A DNA stretch of 5,600 bases, from the NCBI GenBank assembly GCA_946539105.1, contig CAMNHG010000091.1:1-5600 (forward strand). The letters are read 5' to 3'. Below, piece after piece: positions 1 through 5,600 of this stretch. Origin of the DNA: an uncultured Clostridia bacterium (GTDB lineage: Bacteria > Bacillota > Clostridia > Oscillospirales > Acutalibacteraceae). Position 1 is the first letter of the stretch. Every line of letters begins with the position of its first letter. The notes under the pieces are model-generated. The model was not told where the DNA came from and ran no database searches. It worked only from the letters and a program-made list of their open reading frames with translations. Position numbers and translations under genes: made by a program.

Positions 1-1447
1 GGTCGCGCTTTTCTTTTGAATTTAGCGCGTAGAATTTATCGCAGAATTTTTTATATACCTCAATATGAGGCTTGCCCATTTTATCGAGCACCGCGGCTGA
101 GCAGTGCTCGGGAGCAACGCGGAGCTGACCGCTTATGTGATGGCGGACAAGCTCGGTTAAAAATTCGTCGCTTTCGTCCTCCATAAGGTAGTCAAAGCGG
201 ATTCCGCTGCGGATAAAGACTTTTTTGATTCCGTCGAGATTTCTCAGCTTCCTAAGCAAATCGAGATATTCCGTATGCGAAACCTGCATATTCGGGCAGG
301 GCGTCGGCGCAAGGCATTTACGGTTTTTGCAGAGTCCGAGCTTTTTTTGCTTTTCGCAGGACGGCAGGCGAAAATTCGCCGTAGGCCCTCCCACGTCGCT
401 TATGTAGCCCTTGAAATTTGGATTGTTTAAGAAACTTTTGGCTTCGTCAATTACGCTCTGTTCGCTCCTGACGGTTACGGCTCTGCCTTGGTGAAACGCC
501 AATGAGCAGAAGTTGCACGCTCCGAAACAGCCCCGGTTGTGGGTGATTGAAAACTCTACCTCTTTAATTCCGGGTACTCCGCCGAGCTTGTCGTAGCACT
601 TGGGATAAGCGCGCATATAAGGCAGAGAATAGATGTAATCGAGCTGTTTTGTGTTGAGCGGCGGCATCGGGGGATTTTGCACGAGAATATACTTTCCGTG
701 GCGTTGGATAAGCGTTTTGCCGCGAACCGCGTCGGCTTCTTCAAGCTCTTTTCGCGCGGCTATTGCGTAGTCGCGCTTGCTCTCCCTCACTCGGTCAAGG
801 CTCGGCAAATCCACAACGGATTTGGGAACATAGTCCTCGGTTTTTATCTTATAGCAAATTCCGCGGATATCCTGCAGAGCTTCGACTGTGAAGCCGTCGG
901 CAAGGCGTTTGGCGATTTCCATTGTCTGGAGTTCGCCCATTCCGTAGACGAGAATATCCGCCTTAGTATCAAATAGGATTGACGGCATAACGCTGTCGCT
1001 CCAATAATCATAGTGGGCAAATCGGCGGAGAGAAGCCTCCAAGCCGCCGACAATAATCGGGCTGTCGGGGTAAAGGCGGCGGATAATATTGCAGTAAACC
1101 GTCAGCGCGCGGTCGGGGCGTTTGCCGTTTTTTCCGCCTGCAGTGTAGGCGTCATCGTGCCTTTTGCGCTTGGCTACGGTGTAGTGAGCTACCATACTGT
1201 CGATATTTCCTGCCGACACCATAAAGCCGAGTCGCGGCTTGCCGAACTGAGTGAAATCACTGTCGTTTTTTATATTCGGCTGGGCGAGGAACGCGACCTT
1301 ACAGCCGCAATCCTCTAAAACTCTGGTGATAATCGCCGCGCCGAAGGAAGGGTGATCCACATAGCTGTCGCCGCAGACGTAGACAAAATCAACGCCGTCC
1401 CAGCCGCGCTGCCTGACTTCTGCTTTATTCATCGGTAAAAACGGCAT
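1..1447 (-). CDS. ygiQ: YgiQ-family radical SAM protein (UPF0313), C-terminus cut by window edge
   Basis: The 482 codons from ATG at 1447 to base 2 read without a stop or frameshift; the C-terminal part lies beyond base 1. Translation shows the family's N-terminal signatures: PFLPM at residues 2-6, GDSYVDHPSFG at 26-36, HDDAYTAGGKNGKRPDRA starting about residue 95, and GGLEASLRRFAHYDYWSD at 134-151. The radical SAM triad is C307-x3-C311-x2-C314 (CFGACNFC), which should bind the 4Fe-4S cluster that cleaves S-adenosylmethionine. A second cysteine set, C364, C373, C378 and C384, follows DVGGPTANF, and later comes RVAPEHCS. These match what I remember of E. coli YgiQ, which runs to roughly 740 residues, so perhaps 100-250 residues are missing here. 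No signal peptide or membrane segment is seen, so it is probably cytosolic. The substrate and reaction of the family are unknown to me. The family assignment is strong. Confidence 0.95.
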   Translation of the reverse strand, partial: MPFLPMNKAEVRQRGWDGVDFVYVCGDSYVDHPSFGAAIITRVLEDCGCKVAFLAQPNIKNDSDFTQFGKPRLGFMVSAGNIDSMVAHYTVAKRKRHDDAYTAGGKNGKRPDRALTVYCNIIRRLYPDSPIIVGGLEASLRRFAHYDYWSDSVMPSILFDTKADILVYGMGELQTMEIAKRLADGFTVEALQDIRGICYKIKTEDYVPKSVVDLPSLDRVRESKRDYAIAARKELEEADAVRGKTLIQRHGKYILVQNPPMPPLNTKQLDYIYSLPYMRAYPKCYDKLGGVPGIKEVEFSITHNRGCFGACNFCSLAFHQGRAVTVRSEQSVIDEAKSFLNNPNFKGYISDVGGPTANFRLPSCEKQKKLGLCKNRKCLAPTPCPNMQVSHTEYLDLLRKLRNLDGIKKVFIRSGIRFDYLMEDESDEFLTELVRHHISGQLRVAPEHCSAAVLDKMGKPHIEVYKKFCDKFYALNSKEKRD

Positions 1448-1454
1448 TGAAAAT

Positions 1455-1460
1455 CTCCTT
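1455..1460 (-). promoter_or_regulatory. ribosome binding site of the ygiQ-family gene
   Basis: The minus strand reads AAGGAG here, with 7 nt between it and the ATG at 1447-1445. This favours that ATG over the in-frame Met at codon 6 (MPFLPM). The start also agrees with the family's conserved PFLPM segment. Confidence 0.85.
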
Positions 1461-1477
1461 CCTGCTTTATAAATTTT

Positions 1478-1504
1478 CGGGCGGACACATAGATCCGCCC
1501 CTAC
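1478..1504 (-). repeat. short palindromic element A (GTAGGGG head)
   Basis: On the minus strand the element starts GTAGGGGCGGA and ends TCCGCCCG. Bases 1479-1485 (GGGCGGA) pair perfectly with 1494-1500 (TCCGCCC), a 7-bp GC-rich stem with an 8-nt loop. It ends 17 nt before the ygiQ ribosome binding site, so if transcribed it would sit in the 5' leader. No T-run follows on the minus strand (the next bases are AAAATTTATAAAG), so it does not look like an intrinsic terminator. Its head and tail resemble elements B and C in the same gap, which suggests a dispersed intergenic repeat family. That family membership is my inference. Confidence 0.7.
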
Positions 1505-1543
1505 TGCAACATTTAACTTTAATCATAACTTTTTGAATTTATT

Positions 1544-1569
1544 GTAGGGTACGGTCTTGACCGTACCGC
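1544..1569 (+). repeat. short palindromic element B (GTAGGG head, plus orientation)
   Basis: GGTACGGTC at 1548-1556 pairs perfectly with GACCGTACC at 1559-1567: nine base pairs separated by only two bases. It is preceded by GTAG and followed by GC, giving the same GTAGGG head and CCGC tail as element C, but it lies in the opposite orientation. It partly overlaps a further inverted repeat, CGCAACA at 1567-1573 with TGTTGCG at 1586-1592. Neither side shows the T-run of a terminator. Confidence 0.7.
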
Positions 1570-1600
1570 AACAACAAATTAATCGTGTTGCGCTTAAAAC

Positions 1601-1676
1601 GCGGGTCGGTCAGCTTTGCATGGGTGTTGTTACCCAAATCAACGATTTGGACAACACCTCAAAGACCGACCCCTAC
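1601..1676 (-). repeat. long nested hairpin element C (GTAGGGG head), possible transcript end of ftsK
   Basis: The outer stem pairs GGGTCGGTC (1603-1611) with GACCGACCC (1664-1672). Nested inside it, GGTGTTGT (1623-1630) pairs with ACAACACC (1651-1658), and CCAAATC (1634-1640) pairs with GATTTGG (1644-1650) around a 3-nt loop. That gives about 24 base pairs over 70 nt, interrupted by two asymmetric internal loops. On the minus strand it begins GTAGGGG and ends CGACCCGC. It lies about 48 nt downstream of the ftsK stop codon, so it could protect or end that mRNA. The bases after it on the minus strand are GCGTTTTAAG, only four T, which is weak for an intrinsic terminator. A miniature mobile or REP-like element is the more natural reading. 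No coding sequence is present in the whole 1448-1723 gap. Confidence 0.7.
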
Positions 1677-1723
1677 AAAACGTTTTTTATTTCAGAAAAA
1701 ACATAGTGCCATATTTGATTATA

Positions 1724-4513
1724 TTATTCGTCCTCTGAGCCGTGGTTCTGGAGAACGTTTCGGCGTTCGAGCCATTCGTTGTAGGTCATAAGCACGTCAC
1801 GCGGCTTTGAGCCCTGGTGAGGACCTACCACGCCGAGCTGTTCCATCTCGTCAATAATTCTGCCTGCGCGCGCGTAGCCTACCTTAAGTCTGCGCTGCAC
1901 AAGCGAGGTTGATGCCTGTCCGGCTTCGATTACGCACTGGATTGCTTCGTCGAGCTTAGCGTCGTAATCGGAGCTGTCATCGCCGTCATCGGAAGCACCT
2001 GCTTTTTTACCTGTCGCGATTTGGTCAACCTCGATGCGCTTGATGCTCTCCTCAATCTCTTTGTTATAATCAGCCTTTGAGCTCTTTTTGATGTAGCCGG
2101 TTACACCGTCGATTTCTTCATCGGAAGCGTAACAGCCCTGAACACGCATAGGCTTTGGAGCACCTACCGGTGAGAAAAGCATATCGCCTCGTCCGATGAG
2201 CTTTTCGGCTCCGCCGGTGTCGAGGATTGTACGGCTGTCCATATTTGAGCTTACCCTGAGCGCGATTCGGCTCGGGACGTTCGCCTTGATAAGACCTGTG
2301 ATTACGTTAACGGTAGGTCTTTGAGTCGCCAAAATCAGGTGCATACCTGCGGCACGCGCCATCTGCGCGAGGCGGCAGATGCTGTCCTCTACCTCGGAGG
2401 GAGCCGCCATCATAAGGTCAGCTAACTCGTCAATCGCGATTATAACTCTGCTCATCTTCTCCTTGGCGACGGGCAGTCCGTTTACTTCAAGAGTGGGCTG
2501 AACAAGCTCGCCTTCCTCGTTTTCTACAGGCGGATTGTTCTTGATATACTCAAGGTTTTTCTCGACAAGCGCGTTGTAGGAGTCAATCTCCTTGCAATCG
2601 AACTCGGAGAAAATTTTATATCTTTGGAGCATTTCATTAACCGCCCAGCCAAGTGCAGCCGCCGCCTTTTTAGCGTCGGAAACGATTGGAATAAGCAGGT
2701 GAGGTATTCCCTTGTATTTTGAAAATTCAACCATTTTCGGGTCGATAAGCAGCATTTTTACTTCTTCGGGCGTGGACTTGTAAAGAATACTGATAAGGAT
2801 TGAGTTGACGCATACCGATTTACCCGAACCGGTTGTACCCGCGATAAGCAGGTGAGGCATTTTTGAAATATCGGTAACTACAATCTCGCCCGAGATATCG
2901 CGTCCGAGAACCGCTGTCAGCTTGCTCTTTGAGTTACGGAACTTGTCGGAGTCGATAAGCTCGCGCATTGAAACCATACTTACAACCTTGTTCGGAACCT
3001 CGATTCCGACAGCCGCCTTGCCGGGAATAGGCGCTTCTATACGCACGCCGTTTGCCGCGAGGTTCAGGGCTATATCGTCGGAGAGGTTTGTGATTTTACT
3101 GATTTTTACGCCGGGAGCAGGCTGAAGCTCGTAGCGAGTTACGGACGGTCCGCGGCAGATGTTTATAATCGTCGCGTTAACGCCGAAGCTGTTGAGCGTT
3201 TCTATCAGCTTTTTGGAGTTGTGCTGCAGCTCCTCCATAGCGGATTTATCGTTATTGCTGTTGTTTGGCTTCAAGAGCTGAATCGGCGGATAATGATATA
3301 CCTTTTCGGGTTTTATTTCTTCTGCGGAATTATCAGGATTGTAGCCGATATTATCAAACTCTGAGTACTGCTCGTCCGCAGGCTTTTTCTTTTTGCGGAC
3401 AACCTCAACCGGCACGGTCTCGGGATCCGCCTGCTTCGCGCCCTGAGATACGCGGTTAGAACGCTTTTGCGCGGTGATATCTTCCGCGATGTCCTCAACC
3501 GTTGTTTCGCCTTCCTCGCCCATAGGCTTGCTTGCACGCTTTATGATATTGATTAAATCCTCGGAATTGTCCAAGTCAACAGCGTTCTGCTCGTCGGGCT
3601 CGGTGTAGTCTATATCAATATTGTTTTGCGGTACGGTAACTTCCTTTTTGCACTTGCGGCGGTGCTTTGTATCGTCAAGCGGAATGTCGATATTGCTTGA
3701 ATTACCCTGCTGCGGATTCTGCCTTTTGCCGTCCATATAAATCGGCACGTCAATATCGCTGTTATTAACAGGCTGCTGCTTTTTTCCGCGCCTTTTTCGC
3801 GGCTTTGGCTGATAGTCATCGCCGTACTCAAGCCTGCGCTCTTCTTCCCTGCGCTCGCGACGGCGTGCAGCGCGCTCTTCATTCGCCTTCATAACTCTTT
3901 CCGCAGCGCGGGCAGCTGCCCTTGCTACGTCCTTGACGGAAAGATTTGTTATGATAAAAATGATTACCGCAAGCAGCAGGATTGTAAGAATAATCGCCAC
4001 GGGCTGGCCGCAGAGCGCGGCTATGGGGTAGCCGAGGATTCCGCCGACAAGTCCGCAGGAAAGCGGAATATATATAGATGAATTGTAGCAGTCGAGATAA
4101 AGATTTCCGAGTGCCGCAAAATAATTCATATTTTGATATCTTCCCCAGTTAAAGGCGAAAATTGTCGCGCCCGCAACAAGGAAAATCATAATACACAGCG
4201 CGATTTTCGCTCCGAAATGGGCTACCTGCTTTTCTTTTTCGTTTATCACGCACAAATACACAAAAAACGGCGGAACAAGCAGCATTCCCATTCCGAAAAT
4301 GCCGAAGAAGAAGGAACGGATTATCGTCCAAATATTGCTTCCCGGCACAAAAATCAGAACCAAAAACAGAATTGCGATTGCTATGTATAATATAGATTTT
4401 ACCCGCGTGCTAAGTCCCGAACGCTGCTTTGGAGCAGGTGCTTTTGTTCTTGAGCCCGAACGCTTACGCGCGGTTTTATTTTTGCTGTTTGTCTGCTTTT
4501 TTGCTGACAACAA
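1724..4513 (-). CDS. ftsK: FtsK/SpoIIIE family membrane-anchored DNA translocase
   Basis: This is a complete gene for an ATP-driven double-stranded DNA pump that moves chromosomal DNA through the closing division or sporulation septum. Residue numbers are counted from the first possible codon, GTG at 4519 (931 codons). The basic N-terminus (1-40) is followed by four or five hydrophobic segments at about 42-59, 66-92, 103-124, 150-170 and 173-194. A charged, low-complexity linker fills about 200-410. The motor domain has Walker A GTTGSGKS at 561-568, LLIDPKMVEF at 590-599, Walker B VIIAIDELAD at 692-701, and ATQRP at 731-735. The C-terminal winged-helix gamma domain, which reads DNA orientation sequences, spans about 853-917 (GQASTSLVQRRLKVGYARAGRIID at 867-890). 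The start is set by a Shine-Dalgarno-like stretch that sits too close to GTG 4519 and fits TTG at 4513 or 4510. A stop codon (TAG, 4525-4523) lies just upstream. The cell-division and sporulation forms cannot be told apart here. Confidence 0.96.
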   Translation of the reverse strand: MLSAKKQTNSKNKTARKRSGSRTKAPAPKQRSGLSTRVKSILYIAIAILFLVLIFVPGSNIWTIIRSFFFGIFGMGMLLVPPFFVYLCVINEKEKQVAHFGAKIALCIMIFLVAGATIFAFNWGRYQNMNYFAALGNLYLDCYNSSIYIPLSCGLVGGILGYPIAALCGQPVAIILTILLLAVIIFIITNLSVKDVARAAARAAERVMKANEERAARRRERREEERRLEYGDDYQPKPRKRRGKKQQPVNNSDIDVPIYMDGKRQNPQQGNSSNIDIPLDDTKHRRKCKKEVTVPQNNIDIDYTEPDEQNAVDLDNSEDLINIIKRASKPMGEEGETTVEDIAEDITAQKRSNRVSQGAKQADPETVPVEVVRKKKKPADEQYSEFDNIGYNPDNSAEEIKPEKVYHYPPIQLLKPNNSNNDKSAMEELQHNSKKLIETLNSFGVNATIINICRGPSVTRYELQPAPGVKISKITNLSDDIALNLAANGVRIEAPIPGKAAVGIEVPNKVVSMVSMRELIDSDKFRNSKSKLTAVLGRDISGEIVVTDISKMPHLLIAGTTGSGKSVCVNSILISILYKSTPEEVKMLLIDPKMVEFSKYKGIPHLLIPIVSDAKKAAAALGWAVNEMLQRYKIFSEFDCKEIDSYNALVEKNLEYIKNNPPVENEEGELVQPTLEVNGLPVAKEKMSRVIIAIDELADLMMAAPSEVEDSICRLAQMARAAGMHLILATQRPTVNVITGLIKANVPSRIALRVSSNMDSRTILDTGGAEKLIGRGDMLFSPVGAPKPMRVQGCYASDEEIDGVTGYIKKSSKADYNKEIEESIKRIEVDQIATGKKAGASDDGDDSSDYDAKLDEAIQCVIEAGQASTSLVQRRLKVGYARAGRIIDEMEQLGVVGPHQGSKPRDVLMTYNEWLERRNVLQNHGSEDE

Positions 4514-4514
4514 A

Positions 4515-4524
4515 ATCACATCCT
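4515..4524 (-). promoter_or_regulatory. ribosome binding site of ftsK that points to a TTG start
   Basis: The minus strand reads AGGATGTGAT, nine of ten bases matching the ideal AGGAGGTGAT. The in-frame GTG at 4519 lies inside this stretch, 1 nt after AGGA, which is too close for normal initiation. Counting from AGGATG, TTG at 4513 has 5 nt of spacing and TTG at 4510 has 8 nt. The embedded ATG (4521-4519) is followed at once by TGA and encodes nothing. I therefore prefer a TTG start, giving a protein 2-3 residues shorter than the GTG form. Confidence 0.6.
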
Positions 4525-4540
4525 AATACTTTCATATACC

Positions 4541-4580
4541 TTGCGCCTTAAGGCAACGCCGCACAATTCGCGGTGTGCGG
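4541..4580 (-). repeat. paired palindromes in the uppP-ftsK gap
   Basis: Two inverted repeats lie almost end to end. CCGCACA at 4559-4565 pairs with TGTGCGG at 4574-4580 around an 8-nt loop. GCCTTAAGGC at 4545-4554 is a perfect 10-bp palindrome flanked by TT and AA at 4541-4542 and 4555-4556. The first hairpin begins 7 nt after the uppP stop codon. No T-run follows on the minus strand, so it is not a typical intrinsic terminator, and read-through into ftsK is plausible. It could be an mRNA-processing or stabilising structure, or another dispersed palindromic repeat. Confidence 0.6.
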
Positions 4581-4587
4581 TACTGTC

Positions 4588-5559
4588 TTAACTGAAGCTG
4601 AACAGCGTTGAGGAGAGGCGCGCTCCCGTAAAGAAGTTTGTGCCCGAGTTGATCTCGATTACCGAGATAACCAGCAGGGCTATACCGACAACCGCGGTAT
4701 ATACTACGAAAATCATCATTTTATCGGTCTTTAAGAACCATTTGAAAATCCAGATTGCAAAGTATCCGACAACCGCAGACACCACCATTCCGATAACAAT
4801 CGGGAGAATGTCGATTTGCATTGAGCTTTTATCTTTAAGCACCTCCGCACCCTCAAGCAGAGCCGCCGCGATGATGGACGGGATACCGAGAATAAAGGTG
4901 TAATCAAGAGCTTTTTGCTTATTGATTCCGCGAATTTCTCCTACCGCCAGGGTTGAGCCGGAACGTGAAAGTCCGGGAAGCAAAGCCGCCGCGCACTGCA
5001 TTAGGCCTACCAAAATCGCGTCGAGCACGGTGTAGGTTTCTCTTCCCTTTTCCTGCTTTCCGCCGGCAAAGTGCTTATAGGTTTTCATACTGTTTTTTCT
5101 GTTGCAGATAACGCCGATTAAAAGCAGCGCGCTTGTGAGAATAAGCGACAGTGCGGTAACAATCAGCACGGGGCTTGCCGAGAATACATCCGCCAAATCC
5201 TTAACCTTCATATCCGTTCCGGGAATCGGGATGAACATTAGCATAAGCGGCAAAAGTCCGATGATAATCATAACTATCATATTTCGCTCGTAGTTCATCC
5301 TTGACCACTTGAATTTGCCGGTGAAAATATCCTTAAGCATAAGGAAAAATTCTTTGATCAAGCTCCAAATCAGCTTGTGATAAAACGCAACCACCGCAAC
5401 AAGCGTACCGATATGAAGCATTACATTAAAGAACAGATTGCCCTCCATATCCACACCGAGAATGTGCTGGGTTATAGCTAAGTGACCGCTGCTTGATACG
5501 GGCAAAAATTCGGTTAAGCCCTGAACGATACCCTGAATTACCGCCTCGATTATTGTCAT
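4588..5559 (-). CDS. uppP: undecaprenyl-diphosphate phosphatase (UppP/BacA family)
   Basis: This complete gene of 323 codons encodes a polytopic membrane enzyme that removes a phosphate from undecaprenyl diphosphate, regenerating the lipid carrier for peptidoglycan and other envelope polymers. Raising its level is known to give bacitracin resistance in other bacteria. The N-terminal catalytic motif reads QGLTEFLPVSSSGHL at residues 13-27, fitting the family's (E/Q)xxxE pattern with Q13, E17 and H26. The second motif, PGLSRSGST at 195-203, carries the phosphate-binding arginine R199. Hydrophobic segments lie at about 46-60, 93-112, 129-151, 180-196, 221-234, 250-275 and 281-302. The length is above the usual 265-290 because of hydrophilic loops at about 72-92 and 152-177 (ICNRKNSMKTYKHFAGG and following), which I believe is common in clostridial members. 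The ATG has a well-placed AAGGAG. It lies just upstream of ftsK on the same strand. Confidence 0.97.
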   Translation of the reverse strand: MTIIEAVIQGIVQGLTEFLPVSSSGHLAITQHILGVDMEGNLFFNVMLHIGTLVAVVAFYHKLIWSLIKEFFLMLKDIFTGKFKWSRMNYERNMIVMIIIGLLPLMLMFIPIPGTDMKVKDLADVFSASPVLIVTALSLILTSALLLIGVICNRKNSMKTYKHFAGGKQEKGRETYTVLDAILVGLMQCAAALLPGLSRSGSTLAVGEIRGINKQKALDYTFILGIPSIIAAALLEGAEVLKDKSSMQIDILPIVIGMVVSAVVGYFAIWIFKWFLKTDKMMIFVVYTAVVGIALLVISVIEINSGTNFFTGARLSSTLFSFS

Positions 5560-5567
5560 AATATGTA

Positions 5568-5573
5568 CTCCTT
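5568..5573 (-). promoter_or_regulatory. ribosome binding site of uppP
   Basis: The minus strand reads AAGGAG here with 8 nt to the ATG at 5559-5557, a near-ideal arrangement. It supports the start that places the catalytic QGLTE motif at residue 13, as expected for the family. Confidence 0.85.
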
Positions 5574-5588
5574 TATTTAGTTAAATTG

Positions 5589-5600
5589 CGGCTTACGCCG
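5589..5600 (-). repeat. hairpin cut by the right window edge, upstream of uppP
   Basis: The minus strand reads CGGCGTAAGCCG: a 4-bp stem (5589-5592 with 5597-5600) with a GTAA loop. The base on the inner side (G at 5588) could extend the stem beyond the window. It is followed on the minus strand by CAATTTAACT, not by a T-run. It may be the tail of another intergenic palindrome or of an upstream gene's 3' end; the window ends too soon to tell. No clear promoter for uppP is visible in the 41 bases available. Confidence 0.35.

Noticed and set aside
677..1318. Open frames on the plus strand and in another minus frame across 556-1318
   Set aside because: They lie inside the minus-strand ygiQ-family gene, which has clear family motifs throughout. 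The overlapping frames show no recognisable domain or ribosome binding site and are shadows.
1522..1546. Possible -10 boxes for the ygiQ-family gene on the minus strand: TATGAT (1527-1522) and TACAAT (1546-1541)
   Set aside because: Neither has a convincing -35 hexamer at 16-18 nt, and AT-rich spacer DNA gives such matches by chance.
1478..1676. CRISPR-like array, because several hairpins occur close together
   Set aside because: The units differ in sequence, length and orientation, there are no regular spacers, and no cas genes are nearby.
1683..1701. Possible terminator from TTTTTT (1683-1688) and AAAAAA (1696-1701) after the ftsK stop
   Set aside because: The stem would be only A-T pairs with no GC core, so it lacks the stability of an intrinsic terminator.
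1585..1791. A 68-codon plus-strand frame running from the repeat gap into the end of ftsK
   Set aside because: It runs through the hairpin of element C and over the ftsK C-terminus; its composition is that of palindromic DNA and antisense coding sequence, with no support for a real protein.
3782..3937. Highly charged RRERREEERR stretch in FtsK as a possible frameshift or assembly artefact
   Set aside because: The reading frame stays open and leads into the correct motor domain; charged low-complexity sequence after the last membrane helix is normal for FtsK linkers.
5520..5524. Loss of a catalytic residue in UppP, since E. coli has Glu where this protein has Gln at position 13
   Set aside because: The family pattern allows Glu or Gln at this position, and the second Glu (E17), H26 and R199 are all present.

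Overview
The window looks like ordinary chromosomal DNA from a Gram-positive anaerobe, most likely class Clostridia and perhaps an Oscillospirales/Ruminococcus-like gut or rumen bacterium. The reasons are the FtsK/SpoIIIE and UppP subtypes, strong AAGGAG-type ribosome binding sites, moderate GC content, and short palindromic elements starting GTAGGG in a gene-free gap, a kind of repeat I associate with such genomes. The lineage call is an inference from sequence style and was not checked by any search.

All three genes lie on the minus strand, so transcription runs from high to low coordinates. First is uppP (5559 to 4588), the membrane undecaprenyl-diphosphate phosphatase that recycles the lipid carrier of cell-wall synthesis. 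After a 65-75 nt gap that is largely palindromic comes ftsK/spoIIIE (4513 or 4519 to 1724), the membrane-anchored DNA translocase that clears chromosomes from the division septum. After a 276-nt gap filled with inverted repeats comes a YgiQ-family radical SAM protein (1447 to beyond base 1). It is intact through the 482 codons visible and is cut by the window edge before its C-terminus.

uppP and ftsK could be co-transcribed: they share a strand, lie close together, and no clear intrinsic terminator separates them. They have a loose common theme of envelope growth and division. ygiQ is separated by the repeat-rich gap and may be its own unit.

The least explained part is the 1448-1723 gap. It holds three hairpin elements with a common GTAGGG head and CCG-type tail but different stems, two on the minus strand and one on the plus strand. 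One looks like a longer version of another with an extra nested hairpin in its loop. I found no CRISPR array, tRNA, rRNA, transposase gene, phage gene or defence system. I do not think this window holds a new multi-gene system.
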